64,000 nt of DNA from Halobacteriales archaeon QS_1_69_70. GTDB lineage: Archaea > Halobacteriota > Halobacteria > Halobacteriales > Haloarculaceae. Shown here piece after piece: positions 43,489-52,173 of the stretch. The notes under the pieces are model-generated. The model saw only the letters and a program-made list of their open reading frames with translations, had not been told where the DNA came from and made no database searches. Each line of letters starts with the position of its first letter. Position 1 is the first letter of the stretch. The position numbers were made by a program, and so were the translations under genes. The stretch is taken from NCBI GenBank assembly GCA_003021005.1, contig PXRI01000036.1:28296-92295 (forward strand). Reading direction: 5' to 3'.

Positions 43489-44751
43489 ATGGTCGAGAAG
43501 ACGGCGCTCTACCGGGCGGTCGACGACCGGGAGGCGGAGATCGTCGAGTTCATGCGCGAGTTTCTCGGTATCGAGACCGAGAACCCGCCCGGGCGGAACT
43601 ACCGCGAGGGGGCAACGTTTCTGGCGGACGCGCTGACCGACCGGGGGTATCAGGTCGATCTGATCGAGGTGCCCGACGAGGTCGTCGGCGAGCACTATCC
43701 GGACCGGACGGCTCACGACCGCGTCAACGTCCTGGCCAGGAAGTCTGGTGACGGCGGCGGACCGCACGTGCAGTTCACCGGCCACTTCGACGTCGTGCCC
43801 GCCGGCGAGGACTGGAGCTACGAGCCGTACGACCCCGTCGTCGAAAACGGCCGGATCTACGGCCGCGGCGCGAGCGACATGAAGTCCGGGATCGCCGCGA
43901 GCCTGTTCGCCGTGGAGGCGATGGAGGCCGCCGGGGTGTCGATCACCGGGTCGATCACCCAGAGCATGACCGTCGACGAGGAGACCGGCGGGTTCACCGG
44001 ACTGGGTCATCTCGTCGACGAGGGCCACATCACCCAGGAGAACACGGACTACTGCGTCTACACCGAGTGCTTCGGCTCCGACCGGGTGTGTCTGGGCCAC
44101 CGCGGCGTCCTCAAATTCACCGTGACGGCACACGGCGAGAAGGCCCACGGCTCCATGGCCCACGACGGACGGAACGCGGTGATGGCGATGTCCGAGTTCC
44201 TGTCCCGCGTGGACGAGTACGAGGAGCGGCTCCACCGGCGGCGGACCGACCTCCCCGTCACCCCCGACGAGTCCCGCCGGGCGGACATCTCGACGACGAT
44301 GATCGACGCGGGCTACTCGGAGAACGTGGTCCCGGACCGGTGTGAGGCTAGCTTCTACCGCGTGCTGGTCCCCGGGGAGAGCGTCGAGGACGTCCGCGGA
44401 GAGGTCGACTCGATGATCGCGGCCGCGGAGGAGGCGACCGGCCGCCGGTTCGACTACGACGAGATCATGTACGCCGAGCCCGCCAGCGTCCCCGAGGACT
44501 GCACGGTCTCGCAGGTATATGCCGAGAACATCGGGACGTTCCATCCCGACCCGTCGTTCGTGGTCTCGCCGGGCTCCGACGATCAGCGGTTCGTCGTCAA
44601 CGACGCGGGCGTCGAGGAGTGCATCGTCTACGGACCGGGGCGCTTAGAGCAGGCCCACGTCGCCGACGAGTACGTTCTGATCGACGAGATCACGACGGCC
44701 GCGAAGGTCATGGCAGCGGCGACGATGGATCTCATGGAGGCGGCCGGATGA
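43489..44751 (+). CDS. M20-family deacylase/peptidase (ArgE/DapE type)
   Basis: 420 residues. Metal site residues are visible: H and D in GHFDVVPAG, D in GRGASDMKSG, the Glu pair in VDEETGG, the fourth ligand in VYTECF and the last histidine in QAHVADEY. The dimerisation domain lies at about residues 205-325. The family hydrolyses N-acyl amino acids and dipeptides such as carnosine. In this cluster an N-acyl or beta-alanyl substrate is plausible. It is tightly coupled to both neighbours. Confidence 0.88.
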   Translation: MVEKTALYRAVDDREAEIVEFMREFLGIETENPPGRNYREGATFLADALTDRGYQVDLIEVPDEVVGEHYPDRTAHDRVNVLARKSGDGGGPHVQFTGHFDVVPAGEDWSYEPYDPVVENGRIYGRGASDMKSGIAASLFAVEAMEAAGVSITGSITQSMTVDEETGGFTGLGHLVDEGHITQENTDYCVYTECFGSDRVCLGHRGVLKFTVTAHGEKAHGSMAHDGRNAVMAMSEFLSRVDEYEERLHRRRTDLPVTPDESRRADISTTMIDAGYSENVVPDRCEASFYRVLVPGESVEDVRGEVDSMIAAAEEATGRRFDYDEIMYAEPASVPEDCTVSQVYAENIGTFHPDPSFVVSPGSDDQRFVVNDAGVEECIVYGPGRLEQAHVADEYVLIDEITTAAKVMAAATMDLMEAAG

Positions 44752-45611
44752 ATACGGGCCCGGAGCTCGACGCCGTCCCGGACGTCCTCGACAGGGCGGC
44801 GGGGATGGATGGCACCGACGCCCGACCGGCCTGCAATGTCGTCGTCGCGGACGACGGGTTCGATCCAGGCGCCGTCGAGTTGTCGGACGACGGGTACGCC
44901 GGCGCCGGCGCCGGCACCGTGGGGCGGCTGGCTGCCGCGGTCCAGGCCGTCGAACGAACCGATGCCGCCCTGCAGTATCCGGACCCCTCGCTCGTTGCGT
45001 CCGGTCCGTGGTTCGTGCTGGCGCCGCTGTCGGGGGACGTCTCGACGGTCCACTGTGGGACCGGGCGGGTGACGATCCGGGCACCCGCCGATCCCGACCG
45101 TCCGGACGCCGGGATCGATCGGCTCCTCTCCGGGCTACTCGACGCGGCCCGGCCGCGTCACCCCGCATATCCCGTCGAGGACGACCGGCGGGGGGTGTTC
45201 ACCACGGGGCTTACGACCTACTCGCTGTCGACCGTCGACGTGGAGGGGAAGATGGTCACGGTGACGTTCGACGTGGTCACCACGCCCGCGACCCGGCCGG
45301 GGGCCGTCCGAACCCGGTTCGGGGCGGTCGACGGCGTCTCGGCGGTCACCTACGAGCCACTCGTGGGCGTCGAGCGTGCCGACCCCTCGCCCGGACTGCG
45401 TGACGCCGTGGAGACGGCCCACCGGACGGTCCTGGGGGACGCGTGTTACGAGTGGGTCCCCGAACCCACCGTGTTCTCTCGGATTCCGGGCCCCGAGAAG
45501 ATGGCACTCGGGACGGGCGCCCCCGGCGACCAGTCGTTCGGACCCGAGGCGTACGCCCGGTGTGTCGACCTGCTCGTCGAATCCATCCGGGCGACCGAGG
45601 TGGCGCCGTGA
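44748..45611 (+). CDS. M20-like protein lacking the metal site
   Basis: 287 residues. The start ATG overlaps the M20 stop and its own stop overlaps the next start (GTGA). I see no named family at first glance. The second half resembles M20 enzymes in pattern: TTYSLSTVDVEGKMVTVTFDV like the dimer domain and VPEPTVFSRIPGPEKMALGTGAPGDQSF like the closing catalytic segment. The histidine and acidic metal ligands are replaced. It may be a non-catalytic partner of the adjacent M20 enzyme. Confidence in the fold is low. Confidence 0.5.
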   Translation: MNTGPELDAVPDVLDRAAGMDGTDARPACNVVVADDGFDPGAVELSDDGYAGAGAGTVGRLAAAVQAVERTDAALQYPDPSLVASGPWFVLAPLSGDVSTVHCGTGRVTIRAPADPDRPDAGIDRLLSGLLDAARPRHPAYPVEDDRRGVFTTGLTTYSLSTVDVEGKMVTVTFDVVTTPATRPGAVRTRFGAVDGVSAVTYEPLVGVERADPSPGLRDAVETAHRTVLGDACYEWVPEPTVFSRIPGPEKMALGTGAPGDQSFGPEAYARCVDLLVESIRATEVAP

Positions 45612-46363
45612 GGACGCTCGCGTCGCCCGTCGAGGGCTCCGAGGTCCGCGTCGAGCCGACCGATTCGCCCGGCATCACGATCAACGGCATCCCCGCCGGA
45701 CTCGCTTCCGTCTGCAAGGCGGACATCCGCGTCGACCTCGCAGCCGGGGGTCGACGGGCGTTCGTCGTGGAACACGTGCTCGGCCCGCTCGGCCTCCACG
45801 GCGTCACTGCCGCCGCGGTGACTGGCAGTTCGACCGAGTGGGAGTTCGCCCGTCCGGAACACCGGTTCTGCTACAGCACGGACCTCGGCCCGTCGGCGGT
45901 CGTCGGGCATCCCGACGGTCTCCCGAACCCCGCCCTGCTGGAGGCGCTTGGAGACGCTGCGGTCCTGGAGGAGGGACCGACCACCCGGACGACCGTCACC
46001 GACCCCGTTCGTTGCGCCACGAACGGGGGTCGGATCCGACTGGAGCCACGGGACTACGGAGCGGGCGTGCGGGTCGAGGCGACCTTCGGGGACGCGACGG
46101 TTACCGCGGAGATCGACCGCGGTGGCGACACCGATCCGGCGCTCCTCGAACGGATCGCCGGCGCGACGACGCCGTACCTCAGCCCGACCGACGAGGAGGC
46201 CGCGACGCACGCACTCGCCGACCTCGTCTCGGATCTGGTCGTCCTGGGTGGGTTCGACGACGTGGCCGTCACCGTCGACCTCGGTGACGCCTACCACGCG
46301 CTGACCGTCGGTGTCGCCCGGAAGGCCCACGACGGGTCGCTGGTCACCGACCGAGAGGGCTGA
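45608..46363 (+). CDS. LpxC-like zinc deacetylase
   Basis: 251 residues from a GTG overlapping the preceding stop. The pattern matches UDP-3-O-acyl-GlcNAc deacetylase (LpxC). VVEHVLGPLGLHGV gives the catalytic Glu55 and zinc His56, as in VEHLLAAL. DEEAATHALADLVSDLVVLGG matches DE-RHKILDLIGDLYLLG, with His201 and Asp205 at the correct four-residue spacing. DAYHALTVGV (His230) matches the sGHaLN segment. The size is a little below LpxC (about 300). Archaea make no lipid A, so the substrate must be another N-acyl compound. Its operon mates are deacylases. Confidence 0.6.
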   Translation: MRTLASPVEGSEVRVEPTDSPGITINGIPAGLASVCKADIRVDLAAGGRRAFVVEHVLGPLGLHGVTAAAVTGSSTEWEFARPEHRFCYSTDLGPSAVVGHPDGLPNPALLEALGDAAVLEEGPTTRTTVTDPVRCATNGGRIRLEPRDYGAGVRVEATFGDATVTAEIDRGGDTDPALLERIAGATTPYLSPTDEEAATHALADLVSDLVVLGGFDDVAVTVDLGDAYHALTVGVARKAHDGSLVTDREG

Positions 46364-46418
46364 TCGCGTCCACGTCCCTCGATGCCCGCCCGGGTCGCCC
46401 CGGGCCGTCCCTGGCGCG

Positions 46419-48458
46419 TCACTCCCGGGAGGCGGGTTTCTCCGTGTCGTGGTGGAGGAAGCACGCCGACCGCCGCTGTCCGTCCTCGGCGCCCTCGACC
46501 GCGACCAGTGCGGGGTCGCGCTCGCCGCACTCGGACATCGCGTGGGGGCACCGCGTGACGAAGTTGCAGCCGGTCGGCGGCCGTCCCGGGTCGGGTACCT
46601 CGCCGTCGAGGATGATCCGATCCGCGGTCTTCCGTGGGTCGATGCGCGGGATGGCGCTCAACAATGCCTCCGTGTAGGGGTGCTTCGGCTCCCGGAAGAC
46701 CCGTTCGGTCCGCCCGGTTTCGACGATCTCCCCGAGGTACATGACGGCGATCCGGTCGGAGATGTGCCTGATGACGGAGAGATCGTGGCTGACGAACAGC
46801 ATCGCGAGGGTGCGCTCCCGTTTGATCCGCTCGAGGAGCGCGAGGATCTGGCCCTGCACGCTCACGTCGAGCGCGCTGGTCGGTTCGTCCGCGATCAGGA
46901 CGTCGGGATCGACGGACAGCGCGCGGGCGATGCCGATCCGCTGCCGCTGGCCGCCGGAGAGCTCGAACGGGTAGCTGTCGACGAGGTTCGGTTCGAGGCC
47001 GACCTCCTCGAGCAGTGACCGCACCGTCGCGTCGACGTCGCCGTCGTGGGTCCCGTGGTGGCGGACCGCGTGCCCGAGGATATCGCGGATCGTCTGCCGT
47101 GGATTCAGCGAGGAGTTGGGGTCCTGAAACACGAACTGGACCCGACTGCGGAGTTCGTCGCTCGAAAGCGAGTCGAGCGGCTCGCCGTCGAACACGATAT
47201 CGCCCGCGGTCCGGTCCGTGAGCGAGATCAGGAGCCTGCCGAGTGTCGTCTTCCCGGAGCCCGATTCGCCGACCAGGCCGACGGTCTCCTCGGCGCCCAG
47301 GCTGACGTCGACCCCGTCCACCGCCTTGATCGGCGGGTCGCCCCCGGGCAGGACGCGGTCCAGGATCGACTCCGCCGCCGTGAACTCCTTCCTGAGGCCG
47401 ATGGCCTCGAGCAGCGGGTCCCCCCCGCTCCCTGCCCGCTCCGTCGCCGTCTCGGTGGGGTCCGCAGTCGGGGCCGCAGGCAAGTAGCCGAGTTCGTCCG
47501 TCCGGACGCACGCCACCGGGCGGCCGTCCTCGGCGGCGACGAGCGGGGGGTCGTCCTCGCGGCAGGCCTCGGTCGCGTGGGGACACCGGGCGGCGTAGTT
47601 ACAGCCGGTCGGCCGGTTCTTTGGGTCGGGAACGGTGCCGGACAGCAGCTCCGGCTCCGTGTCGGTCTTGCGGGGCGTCGCGCGGAGGAGGCCGGCCGTG
47701 TAGGGATGGCGCGGCTGGACGAACAGCTCGCGGGTCGGCCCGATCTCGACGAACCGACTCGCGTACATCACCGCGACCCGGTCCGTCATCTCGGAGACCA
47801 CGCCCAGGTCGTGCGTGATGTGGATCAGCGCCATATCGCGGTCCTCGACGAGTTCGTGTAGCAGGTCGAGAATCTGGGCCTGGATCGTCACGTCCAGCGC
47901 CGTGGTCGGCTCGTCGGCGATGAGCACGTCCGGCGAGCACGAGATGGCGATCGCGATGAGGACGCGTTGTCGCTGCCCCCCGGACAGCTCGTTCGGGTAG
48001 CTGTCCATTACCGTCTCGGGGTTGGGAATCCGCACCTGTTCGAGCAGCTCCATCGCCCGGTCGCGTGCTGCCGTGCGGGACACGTCGTCGTGCTCCAGCA
48101 CCGTCTCCACGATCTGCGTTCCCGCCGACAGCGTCGGCGTCAGCGCGGTCATCGGATCCTGGAGGATCATCGCGATCTCCTCGCCCCGTATGTCGTTCAG
48201 TTCATCGGTGGAGACGGCCGTGAGCTCCCGGCCGTTGAGTCGGATCGATCCCCGGTCGATCCGGCCGTTGCGCTCGAGTAACCCCATTATCGACAGGGCC
48301 GTCACGCTCTTGCCGGAGCCGCTCTCGCCGACGATCCCCAGCCGTTCCCCCTGGTAGAGGTCGAACGAGACGTCCTGCACGGCAGTGATCGGGCCCGCGT
48401 CGGTCATGAACTCCGTCGTCAGATCCTCGACCCGGAGCACCGGGTCGCGTGCTGCCAT
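46419..48458 (-). CDS. Dipeptide ABC transporter ATPase, fused DppD-DppF
   Basis: 679 residues with two complete ATPase halves. The first (about 1-330) has GESGSGKSV, LSGGQRQRVLIA and VLIADEPTTALD; the second (about 350-670) has GESGSGKTT, LSGGQRQRIGIA and VLIADEPTSALD. Each ends in the oligopeptide-transporter C-terminal motif with a cysteine cluster (TGCNYAARCPHA, TGCNFVTRCPHA) that may bind Fe-S. Fusion of the two ATPases is known in haloarchaea. It is the last gene of the leftward transporter operon and converges on the LpxC-like gene. Confidence 0.92.
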   Translation of the reverse strand: MAARDPVLRVEDLTTEFMTDAGPITAVQDVSFDLYQGERLGIVGESGSGKSVTALSIMGLLERNGRIDRGSIRLNGRELTAVSTDELNDIRGEEIAMILQDPMTALTPTLSAGTQIVETVLEHDDVSRTAARDRAMELLEQVRIPNPETVMDSYPNELSGGQRQRVLIAIAISCSPDVLIADEPTTALDVTIQAQILDLLHELVEDRDMALIHITHDLGVVSEMTDRVAVMYASRFVEIGPTRELFVQPRHPYTAGLLRATPRKTDTEPELLSGTVPDPKNRPTGCNYAARCPHATEACREDDPPLVAAEDGRPVACVRTDELGYLPAAPTADPTETATERAGSGGDPLLEAIGLRKEFTAAESILDRVLPGGDPPIKAVDGVDVSLGAEETVGLVGESGSGKTTLGRLLISLTDRTAGDIVFDGEPLDSLSSDELRSRVQFVFQDPNSSLNPRQTIRDILGHAVRHHGTHDGDVDATVRSLLEEVGLEPNLVDSYPFELSGGQRQRIGIARALSVDPDVLIADEPTSALDVSVQGQILALLERIKRERTLAMLFVSHDLSVIRHISDRIAVMYLGEIVETGRTERVFREPKHPYTEALLSAIPRIDPRKTADRIILDGEVPDPGRPPTGCNFVTRCPHAMSECGERDPALVAVEGAEDGQRRSACFLHHDTEKPASRE

Positions 48459-48459
48459 C

Positions 48460-49356
48460 TCAGAACCTCCGTTCGCTGCTCTCGCGGGGGTCCAGCGCGT
48501 CGCGGAGCCCGTCGCCGACCAGGTTGAACCCCAGGACCGTGAGGAAGATCGCGAGCCCCGGGACGATGGAGAGCCAGGGCGCCTGTTCGAGGTAGTCGCT
48601 CCCCGACGCCACCATCTGTCCCCAGGTCGCCGTCGGTGGCCGTGCGCCGAGGCCGAGAAAGGAGAGGGAGGCCTCGGCGATGATCGCAAAGGCCATGAGC
48701 AGCGAGGCCTGGACGAGGAGCGGCGAGATGCTGTTCGGGAGCACCTCGCGGAACACGATGTGGGTGTCCGAGTAGCCCATCGCCCGCGCGGCGTCGATGT
48801 ACTCCTCCTCGGCCACGGAGATGGCCGTACTCCGACCGATCCTGGCGAACTGCGGGACGTACACGAACCCGAGGGCGATAATGACGTTCTGGAGGCTGAA
48901 GCCGAGCACCGCGACGACGCCGATCGCGAGCACCAGCGCCGGGAACCCGAGCATGACGTCGACGAACCGCATAATGGCCATCTCCACGTACCCCCCGGCG
49001 TAGCCGGCGAGGATGCCCATGATGGAGCCGATCGTCGCGGCGATCGTCACCGCCGTCACCCCGACCTGGATCGAGATCTTCGCGCCGTAGATCGTCCGCG
49101 CCAGCACGTCCCTGCCGAGCGAGTCGGTCCCGAACGGGTGATCGACGCTGGGCTCCTGGAGCGGGACGAACTGCGGGTTGTTCGGGTCGTAGTAGAGCGT
49201 AGTGATGAGTTCGGCGTCGAAGAGGTAGGAGTCGATCGTCGCGAACGCCCCCACGACGATCACCGTGACGACGATGACGAGCCCGGCGACCGCGAGCGAC
49301 CGCGACCGGAACTCCCGCCACGTCCGCCGCCAGCGGTCCCTGGACCGTGTCGTCAT
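48460..49356 (-). CDS. dppC: Dipeptide ABC transporter permease DppC
   Basis: 298 residues with an N-terminal cytoplasmic arm, a first membrane segment, the periplasmic DHPFGTDSLGRDVLARTIYGAKIS motif and five further segments. The coupling loop is EEEYIDAARAMGYSDTHIVFREVLPN. The start overlaps the dppB stop (ATGA). Confidence 0.92.
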   Translation of the reverse strand: MTTRSRDRWRRTWREFRSRSLAVAGLVIVVTVIVVGAFATIDSYLFDAELITTLYYDPNNPQFVPLQEPSVDHPFGTDSLGRDVLARTIYGAKISIQVGVTAVTIAATIGSIMGILAGYAGGYVEMAIMRFVDVMLGFPALVLAIGVVAVLGFSLQNVIIALGFVYVPQFARIGRSTAISVAEEEYIDAARAMGYSDTHIVFREVLPNSISPLLVQASLLMAFAIIAEASLSFLGLGARPPTATWGQMVASGSDYLEQAPWLSIVPGLAIFLTVLGFNLVGDGLRDALDPRESSERRF

Positions 49357-50312
49357 GCCGCGCTCACCCGGGGATCGAGGTAGGAGTACGCCAGGTCGAC
49401 GGCGAGATTCACCATCACGAAGATGAAGGCGATCACCAGCACGGTCCCCTGGACGGTCGGGTAGTCCTGCTGGCGGACCGCCAGCCAGATGAGGCGCCCC
49501 AGGCCGGGCCACGCGAACACCTGTTCAACCACCACGGTCGCCGAGAGCATGTAGCCGAACTGGAGGCCGGCGACGGTGATCACCGGGAGTAACGACTGCT
49601 TCAGGACGTGGTGGGTGAGGATCCGGCGCGGAGCGAGCCCCTTCGACTTCGCCATCCTGACGTTGTCCGTGTCGAGGTTGTCGAGCACGGCCGAGCGCGT
49701 CTGCCTGGTCAACAGCGCCGCGTAGGCGGTCCCGACCGTTATCGCCGGGAGAACGACGTGTTCGAGCGCCGCGATCGGCCGTTCTGCCGGGGAGACGTAG
49801 TTCCCGGCCGGGAGGACCCCCAGGATTCTGGCCAACAGGAGGATCAGGATGAGCCCCAGCCAGAAGTTCGGGATCGAGACGCCCGACAGCGCACCCACCG
49901 AGACCCCGTAATCCGTCAGTGTGTTCTTTTTCACCGCCGATAGCACGCCGGCCGGTAGGGCGATCACGACCGAGACGAAAAGCGACGAGACGGCGAGAAA
50001 GAGCGTGGCGGGGAGCCGGCTCCGGATGAGATCCGCGACCGGCCGTCCTCCCTGGGTCAAAGAGCGGCCGAAGTCGCCCCGGAGGATGCCACTCAGCCAC
50101 TCGAGGTACTGGATATACAGCGGCTGGTCGAGTCCGTACGCTCGCCTGAGCTCCTGGATGTTCTCCTCGGTGGCCTGGATCCCCAGCCGGTTGACGACCG
50201 GGTCGCCGGGGGCGAAGTGGATGATCACGAACACCACCATCGAGATGCCGACGAGGACGGGGATCGTCTGCAGGATGCGTATCGTCACGTACCGCAGGAA
50301 GCCACGTTTCAT
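49353..50312 (-). CDS. dppB: Dipeptide ABC transporter permease DppB
   Basis: 319 residues. MVVFVIIHFAPGDPV in the first segment, GLDQPLYIQYLEWLSGILRGDFGRSL in the periplasmic loop and the coupling region LDNLDTDNVRMAKSKGLAPRRILTHHVLKQ identify DppB/OppB. Six membrane segments. It precedes dppC with a 4-base overlap and follows the binding protein after 89 bases. Confidence 0.92.
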   Translation of the reverse strand: MKRGFLRYVTIRILQTIPVLVGISMVVFVIIHFAPGDPVVNRLGIQATEENIQELRRAYGLDQPLYIQYLEWLSGILRGDFGRSLTQGGRPVADLIRSRLPATLFLAVSSLFVSVVIALPAGVLSAVKKNTLTDYGVSVGALSGVSIPNFWLGLILILLLARILGVLPAGNYVSPAERPIAALEHVVLPAITVGTAYAALLTRQTRSAVLDNLDTDNVRMAKSKGLAPRRILTHHVLKQSLLPVITVAGLQFGYMLSATVVVEQVFAWPGLGRLIWLAVRQQDYPTVQGTVLVIAFIFVMVNLAVDLAYSYLDPRVSAA

Positions 50313-50401
50313 AGCGATGAGTCGTCGGTGTCACGTGGTATCGACACCGAGACGACTAGTAGCTTCCGCTGGATCGCCGGGGACCCCGGGTGCATGCCTG
50401 G

Positions 50402-51991
50402 CTACTCGGAGACTCGAGCTCCGTCGAGCGAGCGGAACGAGCCGTTCGGGTACTGTTCGAACCCCTGGATCCGGGTGTTGAGGCCCTGGATCCGCTGGGG
50501 GTAGTACGTGAAGATGGAGTACGCCTCCTCGTAGATGATCGTCTGGATCTCGTCCATCAGTGCCCCGCGCTCGTCGCGGTCGACGGTCCGCCGCTGTTCG
50601 TCGAGGAGGTCGTTGAGCTCCTGGTTGTCGATATTCCACAGGTTGAGGCCGTCCGCGTGGAACAGGTACAAAAGCGTGTCCGGATCGCCGAACCAGGTGA
50701 AGTTCGAGATCGCGACCTCGTAGTCGCCATCGGTCTCCGTCGAGAAGAAGGCGTTGCCCTCCATCGTCCGGATCGTCACGTCCACGCCGACCTCGCCGAA
50801 CATGCTCTGAAGCAGGCTCGCCTGGTTCTCGTGGCGGTCGCGGGTCGGGACGAGGAACTCCAGCGAGAGGTCCTCGTACCCGGCCTCCGAGAGGAGTTCC
50901 GTCGCCCGGTCGGGGTCGCCGTTCGGATGGTCGAAATCGGAGACGTCGTCGTTGTACGCGGGCGACGAGTTCGGGACGACCGACGTGGCGGGCTCGGCGA
51001 ACCCGGTCAGGACGACGTCGACGATCTGCTGTTTGTCAGTGGCCCAGGCGAGCGCCCGCCGGACCCGCCGGTCCGAAAGCGGTTCGACGTCAGTATTGAA
51101 GTCGACCCGGCCGACGCTCACGCCCGGCTTCGTCAGCAGGTCGACGTTCTCGGCGTTCTCGATGCGCTGGGTCTGGTTGGGCAGGATCCGATCGACCAGG
51201 TCGACGCTCCCCGTCTCGAGTTGCGTAACCTTGGTGGAGTCCTCGGGGAGAATCCTGAACTCGATCTCGTCGATCTGCGGCAGATCGTCCTTCCAGTAGT
51301 CGTCGTACTTCTCGAGGACGGCCTTGTTCCCGGAGTCCCAGGAGGTGAGTTCGTAGGGGCCGGTCCCGACCGGATTCTGGTTGTAGTCCTCCCCGTGTTC
51401 GTCCAGCGCCTCCTCGGAGAGCGGCCACATGACGGCGTGGACCTTGTACAGGAACGGCCCGTACGGGTCGGACAGGTCGAATCGCACGGTGTAGTCGTCC
51501 TCGACGACCACGTCCTCGACCGGCTCTACGTAGTTCTTCCGGGGATTCTCGTTGTTGCCGAACCACTCGTAGGTGTACTTGACGTCCGCCGCGGTGAACT
51601 CGCTCCCGTTGTGGAACGTGACCCCCTCCTCCAGGGTGAACACGAACTGGGTTTCGCTCTCCTGCTCCCAGTCAGTCGCGAGTTCCGGAACGACTGCACC
51701 GTCCGGGTCCAGATTTACGACGTTGTCGTAGATGAGCGTGTAGACCTTGTTGGAGTCGAAGTCGGTGTCCAGACCGGGGATGAGGTCCCAGCCGCCGTTC
51801 GCGATCCCCACCGAAACGCTCGTCGGCCGGTCGGCGTTCCCGCCGCCGCCGTCCGTGCTTCCAGGGTCCTCCGTCGACGTCCCGTCGCCCCCTGTACAGC
51901 CCGCGAGACCCGTGCCGACCCCTGCACCCAGCCCGGCGAGGAATCGGCGACGATCCGGCGTAAGCCACGAGTTCGTGCCCTCATCTGGCAT
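50402..51991 (-). CDS. Dipeptide-type ABC substrate-binding lipoprotein
   Basis: 529 residues from ATG 51991; five further codons are possible upstream. PDRRRFLAGLG is a twin-arginine motif and GLAGC a lipobox (Cys32). LYDNVVNLDPDG-type opening, TFHNGSEFTAADVKYTYEW, NPVGTGPYELTSWDSGN and RVRRALAWATDKQQIVD are signatures of SBP family 5 (DppA/OppA). The family binds peptides, nickel or other N-containing ligands. Near the acylase gene, a released or intact amide is likely. Confidence 0.9.
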   Translation of the reverse strand: MPDEGTNSWLTPDRRRFLAGLGAGVGTGLAGCTGGDGTSTEDPGSTDGGGGNADRPTSVSVGIANGGWDLIPGLDTDFDSNKVYTLIYDNVVNLDPDGAVVPELATDWEQESETQFVFTLEEGVTFHNGSEFTAADVKYTYEWFGNNENPRKNYVEPVEDVVVEDDYTVRFDLSDPYGPFLYKVHAVMWPLSEEALDEHGEDYNQNPVGTGPYELTSWDSGNKAVLEKYDDYWKDDLPQIDEIEFRILPEDSTKVTQLETGSVDLVDRILPNQTQRIENAENVDLLTKPGVSVGRVDFNTDVEPLSDRRVRRALAWATDKQQIVDVVLTGFAEPATSVVPNSSPAYNDDVSDFDHPNGDPDRATELLSEAGYEDLSLEFLVPTRDRHENQASLLQSMFGEVGVDVTIRTMEGNAFFSTETDGDYEVAISNFTWFGDPDTLLYLFHADGLNLWNIDNQELNDLLDEQRRTVDRDERGALMDEIQTIIYEEAYSIFTYYPQRIQGLNTRIQGFEQYPNGSFRSLDGARVSE

Positions 51992-52045
51992 GCAACCGGT
52001 TACCATACGCGGTATGTTAAACGTTTCGAATACTTCAGGGTTGTT

Positions 52046-52058
52046 AGTAAAGTTTACT
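52046..52058. promoter_or_regulatory. Palindrome at the dpp promoter
   Basis: AGTAAAGTTTACT is a perfect 13-base dyad. A leftward TATA-like stretch (ATTTATTTTAT, 52081-52091) lies about 30 bases upstream, so the palindrome sits at the likely transcript start and could be a repressor site for the transporter operon. Confidence 0.45.
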
Positions 52059-52173
52059 GGATATTGCCCCCATCGTTGAAATTTATTTTATCGTTTGGCC
52101 GATCCCGATGCGTTCGGGGGGAACCGCGGTGCGTGGGCGGGTAGCATCTGGGGTCGGACCGCCGGCCCCGTCC

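Noticed and set aside
50390-52144. A 584-codon rightward open frame over the dpp binding-protein gene
   Set aside because: Antisense shadow. The leftward frame has the twin-arginine motif, lipobox and family 5 signatures.
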